Part shown: piece by piece, positions 1 through 8,351 of the stretch
How the letters are laid out: every line of letters starts with the position of its first letter
Numbering within the stretch: position 1 is the first letter of the stretch
Assembly (NCBI GenBank): GCA_002005505.1
Contig: KV908455.1
Coordinates: 397,862-418,719, forward strand
From: Botryococcus braunii
Taxonomy: Eukaryota; Chlorophyta; Trebouxiophyceae
Reading direction: 5' to 3'
DNA length: 20,858 nucleotides
The notes under the pieces: model-generated
Databases searched by the model: none
Seen by the model: the letters and a program-made list of their open reading frames with translations, nothing else
Told to the model about the DNA's origin: nothing
Position numbers and translations under genes: made by a program

Positions 1-66
1 GTGTGTGTGTGTGTGTGTGTGTTTGTGCGTACACACGTGTACACATGTGCATGCGTGCTCGTGCGC

Positions 67-147
<81 letters not shown>
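1..147. repeat. (GT)n microsatellite
   Basis: Almost pure GT with a short imperfect section around 22-70 containing CGTACACACGTGTACA, itself palindromic. Truncated by the window edge. Confidence 0.95.
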
Positions 148-149
<2 letters not shown>

Positions 150-399
150 GGAAAAACGTAAGCAGTTGCAACTAGATTGTAGATACGCAAAGTATGTAGA
201 TACGCAAAAGCGTATATACGATATATCAAATGCCTACCCCTAATGCCTTGAAGAAATTTGCTGCCCGATTTTCTACTAACGTCCTAAGGTTAGTTCAAGG
301 ATCCCTAATCAGGAGGCCTGGAGCTGCTGTGCTGTGTCCATTGAAACTCACCAAGATCCCCCGTGGAGCCCGCGGCGTGGACACCTGTTCCGAACGGGT

Positions 400-519
400 C
401 GAACAGTGCGCGTGTTCCGAACACTGTTCGTGTATTGTCCCCGGGTAGTACCCGGGGTACATTATCGCAGGCTGGGGTAGGTCCTATCCGGTAGTGGCGG
501 GCGGGCTGTTCAAACAGCC
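400..519. promoter_or_regulatory. Cluster of three inverted repeats upstream of the left gene
   Basis: CGAACAGTG at 400-408 pairs with CACTGTTCG at 422-430. A perfect 19-bp palindrome, CCCCGGGTA-G-TACCCGGGG, lies at 439-457. GGCTGTT-CA-AACAGCC lies at 504-519. TGTTC/GAACA half-sites recur across the cluster. It could be a regulatory region or a remnant of a mobile element; function is not shown. Confidence 0.3.
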
Positions 520-880
520 AGCTGTCACGCAAATGTGCCCTGCCAAAGACGATCAAACTCTGGGCTGTCGGATAGATTTGATGCAAACTCCGATGTGAAA
601 GCTGCTGTTTCGACATGACAGTCGCTGCTGGAAGGACGTGGAGGGATCGGCAGGCGCCGGTCAGCTTAGCGGAAGCTCCAAGAGTGATCCTCACTTGGTT
701 TATGCACCTGATGCTGACGATATACTCCTGTGTATCTGATATTCCTTTCTGTTAATGCAATATTGATTCCCCATCCGCTTTTCGATGCTCCACGTTGGGA
801 TTTTGCCTTCCGTGTGTCGAAACCAGCGATTACTTGTCCCTGTACGACCAAAAGGAAATTTGTAATGGGGCAATTCTCAT

Positions 881-1073
881 ATGATGCAGTGCTACCGGGA
901 TGTCCTCGTTCTATTGGTTCTGTGCGGTATCTTGACTCGCTCCGCTCTCGGCCAAGATACTCTTACTGCAGGAGGCTCAACTCTTGGTCTGGTTACTGCA
1001 ACACCGGAATCTAGTCCCATACTTTATGATGGGATGCCACCGGAAGCCTCTGCTCGCGACGCAGCAGCAGAGT
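881..1073 (+). CDS. Left gene exon 1: signal peptide and short N-terminal spacer
   Basis: ATG at 881 (a second ATG follows immediately at 884). The first ~24 residues form a classic secretory signal: a short polar start, a hydrophobic core VLVLLVLCGIL, then TRSALG with likely cleavage before QD. About 40 residues of Thr/Ser/Pro/Ala-rich spacer follow. I end the exon at 1073 (donor GTGCCC) because that gives phase 1, which exon 2 at 2354 requires; the joined codon is then Trp. A donor at 987 would also be phase 1, so the 3' end is uncertain. No homologous exon is visible for the right copy because the window ends first. Confidence 0.5.
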
Positions 1074-1661
1074 GTGCCCTTATCTCCTCAAGATTATATG
1101 TTTTTTGATGATTCATGAGGCAGTATCTCCCTTTGGACACAAGGCTCTGTCCCCGATATGGCCCAGATACTTCAGCCATTTTCAATTCAAAGGCCCCAAT
1201 CAAATGCATTTGGCAATGCACTCTACCGCAAATGTAGGCACATTGCAAGGCCAGGTCAGGTCTGCATGTATCAGTCCAAAGTGCCTCTTCATGAGGATAA
1301 GACCTGAAACTGAGGTTTTGGGCTGATTCACCTTGAAACATGACTGCGAATTATACAAGACATTTCATCTTCAGCTGACAGGGAGACCTGGGGTATGCAG
1401 GGACTGTTTGGTCCCGATACAAGTCCCTACCTCAACATGTATGACCCCAATATATTTTGCTATCCATTTAAATGTTGTCCCTCAAGACTGTTGAATGCTG
1501 TCTCTGAAGTATTCGCTTGTACCTCCAATGTGAAAAGGCCTTTTCATAGGTGGAGTTCAGAGGATATAGAGTTTCAAACATAAAAGTCCAATAATTCAAT
1601 TTACCTCTTGAGCGTTAGACATGTCCCTGCCATTCTCAAACACGGTGCAAGTTTTTTTTCT

Positions 1662-1731
<70 letters not shown>

Positions 1732-1782
1732 CGTGCGTGCGTACGTGTGTGTGTGCGTGCGTGTGTGTGTGTGTGTGTGTGT

Positions 1783-1871
<89 letters not shown>

Positions 1872-2221
1872 CGTGCCTGCGTGCGTGTGTGTTACATCTG
1901 TCCAAGTGACTCTGCTTTAACATCTTTTACAACACTATTGGATGTGTTGGATATGTTCTTTGATCCGAAACTCAGAATTCCTTTGTGGCTTTATGGATCC
2001 ATTCTTTTTGTCAAAATATTGTTCCAAGTGGTGCTCTAGGTACGGTGCACCAATCATCAGTAGTACAGGCAACACTATCTTCAGAATGTTTTTGGAAGGA
2101 GAGGGAGAAGGGGTAAGTTGCCAGCCTATCAGCATCTTCAAGAGATCGGGTACCTTTTCATCAATTTTGAAACAGTAACAGCTGTTCAGTGGAGAGCTTT
2201 ATCAGCTCTGCTGATACGAGG

Positions 2222-2263
<42 letters not shown>

Positions 2264-3661
2264 AGAGTCTTTCAGTTCAGTCTCAACCCTGCTATTCCAG
2301 CAGCAAGTTAAAATGGGTGTTCATGAAAAGGTTTGAGAATGGATGGTGCGCAGGGTGCGGTTTAAATGCTGCGAGCCCGGACACCATCAACCTGCAGGAT
2401 AATGGCGATGGTACAGCCATCTTTACTGCAAGATTTAGCAATGGGTATGTGCTTCATCTTCGAGCATGCCTGTTCTCAATGCAGGGTCGAATTGTTTACG
2501 CATCTCAACCTAGGGATCAACCTGGACACCGGTACCTGTTCTTCTGTTTCGAAAGGATATTGTTGGCAGAGTTGGTCTCCCCCTTGGCCCAATCTGTCAA
2601 AAAGGGAACATAGCGTGTGAAATATTAAAATTATACTGTACAGGAGTCAATTTGTCATCAGCACTCATAGTGATACTAGATTGACCTGTCTGCCAACCCA
2701 ATCGAAAAGTTGATCTCCTTTGGATCCTTGTATTTCTCGCCACATAATTAGAACTCTGTGGAGACCTTGGTCCACAGCCCACGCCGCGTAAAGTGCGCTC
2801 TCTGAAAATCGGCCGTGTCAAAAGTGGACAAGTGCATCAGTAATTCAAATGAGGCACGCTTGATGGAGAAACAAGCACAGAGTCCCGCGCATGGTCCTGA
2901 TCGACTTTGCTGGGCACAAAAGTGTCAAGAACTGCACATACCATATCAAAGGTGGAATGCAGGGACTGGGGGACAGAGAGAGAAAAGAAGCGCTAAACAA
3001 AAATGTGCTCTGTTGCGTTTATCATGCCAGCCAGATCTCCTGTCTGGAAGTGCAAGTGTTGTTGCAGTCAACACACTAGTGTACCAAACGTCAAAGGCCT
3101 TTTTCTTCGATGAAATGCATCGAAGGTGTACGGCGAAAACAAGGGGGCTTTTAAGGGCATGCCAGGCTTACGTTGGTGCGCTGCTGAGAGGCGTTATGTC
3201 TCATGCAGTGCCACCCTCTCAGGCGCACCAACAATTCTCCTGTACGGCAAAAGCTGCAGTTTGCTGTTTGGTAGTCTGACAATCACAATGAAGAGGACCA
3301 CGCTCGCGCCGTATGTGCCAGCCAACATCAACACCTGGCTGGCAGGCCTGGGCCTGGCCAATCTCCAGGTCATCTCAGGCTCCCTCACCATCTTCATGGA
3401 CCAGCTGCCATACAACATCCCCCCACAGCAGAGCCCAATCTTCCTCAGCAGCTTGCAGCAGGTTTGCATTTCCTTTGTTTCACACTTGCGTCATGTGCTC
3501 CCCTACCCCTATCCAGGGCTGCAATGGGCTCTCCATCTCTCGCTCCTCCCACCTTCTCCCCCACTATATCTCTCAGCCCCCCTTACTTGCCACAAACCCC
3601 GTCATACTAGTGAGTGAATGAGGTCCAGTGAGTGAGAGTGAGAGTGAGAGTGAGTGAGTGA

Positions 3662-3732
<71 letters not shown>

Positions 3733-6700
3733 CGTGCTCGGGGGCCCCGGGGGGGGGGGGGAGAAAAGGAGGGGCAGTGAAAAGAGGGGGAATGATGTCG
3801 GGGGAGGGGTGTGAAGGGGGCATGGCAGAGGGAGTGAAAAGGGAGGAAAGAAGTCCTTTCCAAAGAAGATATCCCAAGGACACATTTTACACATTCAAAC
3901 CCTAACCTGCTGTGATGGGGGAGGGGGCTCCAGGTAGGGCTGCTCACAATAGCAGAGTGCCTCAACTGCGCAGCAAGTCCGGGATTAAACCCCACCAATG
4001 CCTCAGCCCTCGTCTTTCTTCAGGGCCTCCGAAATCTGCAGAAATTCTACAACCTAGCCCAGAACAGCGCTTTCGTCACGGCCTTGAGCGTGACAGGCAC
4101 GGCCTTCATAAACATGGGCAGCCTAGTGGGCCTCAAGTGCGCTCCGGGATCCCTGACAATCAGAAACAACCGCGAGATGCTCAGCTTAACAGGCCTTGAG
4201 TCCCTGAACACAACACTGCGGCCGGGACCCGCAGTCACCATTTCGAACAACGGGCTTCTGTCCTCCTCCTCTGTGGCTGCCCTCCGCCCCTTGGCTGGGT
4301 GTCCCGCTGCTGGCGTGGGTCCTGTGCTGTCCTCAAACAACATTTTGATCGCAACTGTTCAATGCAACGCCCGGGTAACCCTCTCCTTTATCTACAAGGC
4401 CCATGGACTCGTTGCAATCCCGTCCGTCCCTGCTGTAGTTTGAGGGGAATACGCACCTTAGGATTCGGCCTTTCCTTGCCTTGATCTCTATTTTCGTGGT
4501 TGACTCTGTCTTTGCCTCCTTCAGCGCCTTTGTTGCTGTCTCCACTGTTTTCATTGCTCCTCTATCAGGTTCCCGTGCCTGCCTTTACTGCCTCGTTTGT
4601 TTTGGTTGCTGGCCTCGCTCGGTTTCACCTGTTGCCTCCAGTGTGTGCATTGCAGGCCCAGTGCTTAACATTCCTGTGCGCACTGCCTCCATTGCTGCCT
4701 CTATGGGTTTCATGCCTCCCTCCACTACTACTTTCACTCTAAACTACTTCCATCGCTGCCTCATTTGATTTCACATTGTTGCCAGGATGTGCTCACAGTC
4801 GCAGGTTGTCCAAGCCACATCCCTTCCTTCCAGCCTCGCCAGATGTGCACCGGTGTGGCCTTTGTCTGTGACTCCTTTGTAGTGACTCAAGTCTGGAACT
4901 CAAGTCTGTGACTCCTTTGTACTCCTTGGCCTGACATTCTTACCACTCAGAGATAACTGCTACCTCCTTTCCAAAGGAGTCCCCACAGAGGGAGCAAGGG
5001 AGCTCATCCACGTGCGGGTGGCTGCAGTGTTGGACGTCGTACTGCTCATATGCCAATGGGCTGGGGTGTGGGATCTGCACCGGAATATCTAGCCCCCCGC
5101 CTCCCCCTCCGATTACAACAGCCTCCTGCACTCCCAGGCCCCTCACACCAGGTAATCCTGGACTTCCGTGTGTGTGGAGGTCACTCTTCTCCACGATCCT
5201 AGTTCTCTCTGGTTCGATGGTGGTATTGCCTCCCCCATCTTCATCTTTTTTGTGCAACTCCCCCACCCGTGCCCTGGCTCTGTCCACCTCCATGCATACA
5301 GGGCGGAGGGGATACCAGTGGTGTTGGAAAGCAAGAGGAAAGCTTAAAAAGTGTCCCATTGGGGGAAAAGCAGGTGGGGAGCGGAGGACTTATTTTTTTT
5401 TGGGGGGGGGGGGGGAGGGAGAGCGGAGGAGATACATCGACCCACGGCTCGCCGACCCTTGGGGTATGGCGGGGAGGGGAGTGGGTGGGGGGAGGAGGAG
5501 GGGGACTGAAGACACATAAACATGCTAGCATTTGGCCCCTTCACAGAGAAGCTTACCCTCCATGCAAGTGTGCCGTCTAAACAAGTGACTCTTCTGGCGG
5601 AATACAGCATGCGGGGCGCTTGCGGACTTCATAAGCGTGAGAGATACCGGTGACGGTCTCTGTGTTGTTTTCGGAAGCATCAACGGCGCGAACTTCGTGC
5701 GCGACTGCAGCGCTCCCTTGTTCGGGCAAGTCTGCGACAGGCTGCTGCCACAAATGGTCCTGACCTACGTGAGAGCGACCACGGGAGCCTACAGGCCCCA
5801 GATGGCGCGCTGGCTGAGTCAGCTGGGGCTGGGCTCCCTCACCGTCATGGCCCGCCCCCTGACCATCATCGTGGACCACACCCCAAACCCCATCACCACC
5901 CCGCTCAACCCTTTCTTCCTCGGATCCCTGCTTCAGGTGCGGGTTCCGGGATTACTCTCCTTAACTTTACTTCTGCGAACCTATTTGGCCTTGCTACTCA
6001 TGAGTGGCATTATCATTTGAATTATCTGCGTCATGGCATGGCGCAGAACGTGATGTGTGCTCCACCAAACGCACTCAGTGCCAGGCCATATCATAGATAT
6101 CTCGTGCGGCAGGGCGACAAATCTTTTTGTGACAATGACCGTTTGTGTCGCCGGCAACAGGCTTGTCATTGCTACCCAAGAGTCTGCACGTGCAGGAGGC
6201 AGTGCAGATGCATCTGCAATATTGCGCGTGCATCTCCAATATAAATACATTGCACGTGCATCTGCAATATTAAAACATTGCACGTGCATCTGCAATATTA
6301 ATACATTGCACGTGCATCTGCAATATTAATAGATTGCACGTGCATCTGCAATATTAATACATTGCACGTGCTGTATGTCCCTCCACTTTCTGAATGTTCC
6401 CTCTCATCTCCAGTGCTTCAGCAAGGGCACGTCCTCCAATGCGGAGGCTCTGATCCAGCTGCTACTCGAACGCCTGGCACTTGCGTGTGCGTGAAGGCTC
6501 AGACGCAAAAGCCTTCACGACCTCCGATGGCTATAATGTTGAAGTGTTCAAACGATGGGACTTTGCAAATCAAGGCCCTGAGGTTTGCCATGTGTCCAGG
6601 TGGGCGCGCTTGTGGTGTACGAGTGTGCCAACTGCGCCAACAGTGTGAGCATCGGTCCGGCAACCCCAGCCCTCCAATCTCTGCCAGGGCTGGTCAAAAT

Positions 6701-7163
6701 TGACAGGTTCCGAGACTTCAGCCAGCCCCCTTCGACGCTGGGCTCCCTCATCCTCAGGAACACGGCATTCCAAAACATGTTGTCCTTCTCCGGCATCCGC
6801 TGCACTCCCGGACAGTACAGCATTGTTGGCAACCGAGCGCTGACCTCGCTGGCAGGGTTCGACGGAGTGGGATATGGGTACTTCGCTCCCGGGCCGTTCG
6901 CGTCTGTAGTGAACAATGCGCTGAGCGACCCGCAGAGCGTGGCCTCGTGGAGGATCATGGCCGGCTGCGGGACGTCCTCGCCCATCATTCAGAACGGCCT
7001 CAACCTGCAAGTCGGAAGTTGCAACATAGTGGTCAGTCTGTTGCCCTCTCTCCTCCCTGGATGATCAGCTTTCTACAACTAGCTTTGAGGGGTTAAGAAC
7101 TGCTCATTATTATAGCAACACCAACACCAACAACAAGGATGATGCCGACGCCGTGATGACGGC

Positions 7164-7227
<64 letters not shown>

Positions 7228-8191
7228 GTAATGATGATGATGATGATGATTATAATTATTATTATTGTTATTATTATTGTCCTTAGTATTGTTGCAAGGC
7301 GAAGGGACTGACACCAGCATCCGCTCTTCTAAACCCCTTGGGGTCAATGCAGTGCTGGGTGGCCTACTGTACGTTCTTACAGTCAGGGGGCTGCCCTGTG
7401 TGTCCGCGTCCCCCACCACCTGCGCGGCCTCCACCTCCACCACCTGTCCGCTCCCCACCTCCACCACCGCCACCACCTCCCCCACCTGTCCGCTCCCCAC
7501 CTCCACCACCGCCACCATCTCCCCCGCCTCCACCACCTATTCAACCCTCTGGCACCTGCCCACTGGACATTGCGAAAGTAGCACCAGGTACGACGCCTTC
7601 AGAGACGATGCAATGTTGCTCTGGTCTTCTGCTCATCTGCGATGGCCTATGTATGTGCCACACGCACACAGACGAGCAGCCATGGAAGCTCTCATGTCCC
7701 CTGTCCCCCTCTCCCCTTTCTCTTCCTCCCTCTCCCATGCCTCTTTACTAGCCTGCTCAAGCTCAGTGATCTTTCTTATTGCCTTGTAGCCGGAGGGTCC
7801 TGCTGGCTTTTCATTGTCCTGAAGAATGTGCGCTATATCCTCCAGTGCTGACTATCTCAGATAGTCTTGGGGCAACCACCAATGTCCTGCTTGTCTACGA
7901 CTTTTGAGGTCAATGAGGCCATCTACTCTTGGTAACCTTGTAAGGGGATGGATGGGGTCGTCTCACATCATGCATGGGCGAGTGGATAAATTGCCTGTCT
8001 AGAAATCTCACTCGTATGGTGTGGATGTGCTCATCTTTATGCATGTAGATTCACAACATTCACAGCGACGGATTCAGCATCCGTCCTCTTGTGATCCCCA
8101 GCCCAGGAAGCTCCAGATCTGTTGCAGCTGGTGGGCGTACATCCTCATGTATTCCATGTATGCCTGCGTGCATACGTAGGAGTGCATGCAA

Positions 8192-8254
<63 letters not shown>

Positions 8255-8279
8255 TGTGCGTGCGTGCGTGCGTGCGTGT

Positions 8280-8351
<72 letters not shown>

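Larger units (their letters stand above)
1..880. other. 5' flank of the left gene
   Basis: It starts with a (GT)n tract (1-147). No ORF here has a recognisable product. A cluster of inverted repeats at 400-519 is the only notable structure. No clear TATA box is seen near 881. The transcription start cannot be placed. Confidence 0.5.
1074..2353 (+). other. Left gene intron 1
   Basis: The longest left-gene intron, with a (GT)n tract at 1666-1892 and a 41-nt poly-A run at 2222-2262. No homology to other parts of the window was noticed in 1080-1660 or 1900-2220. Its 5' boundary is uncertain. Confidence 0.45.

Noticed and set aside
305..694. A 129-residue frame on the - strand
   Set aside because: No recognisable motif, and it overlaps the inverted-repeat cluster; likely chance.
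1608..2039. Open frames encoding long Cys-Val or Thr-His strings (also at 1-243, 3573-3998, 8060-8497)
   Set aside because: They are translations of (GT)n/(CA)n repeats in introns or flanks, open in several frames at once, with no conserved flanking protein.
2222..2262. Retrotransposon (SINE/LINE) insertion ending in the poly-A run
   Set aside because: I could not find an element body, reverse-transcriptase motifs or a target-site duplication around the A run.
6208..6372. CRISPR array
   Set aside because: Repeats are directly contiguous at 28 bp with no unique spacers, in an intron-rich eukaryotic context. It is a minisatellite; the same applies to 19306-19617.
6570..7010. Frames antisense to exon 7 and its partner (6548-7010 and 16363-16871)
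   Set aside because: Open in both copies only because the high-GC sense exon lacks complementary stop triplets; the sense frame has the splice sites and domain similarity.
7093..7536. Poly-His/Asn frame on the - strand
   Set aside because: Antisense of the (ATG)n intron repeat and of the proline-rich linker exon.
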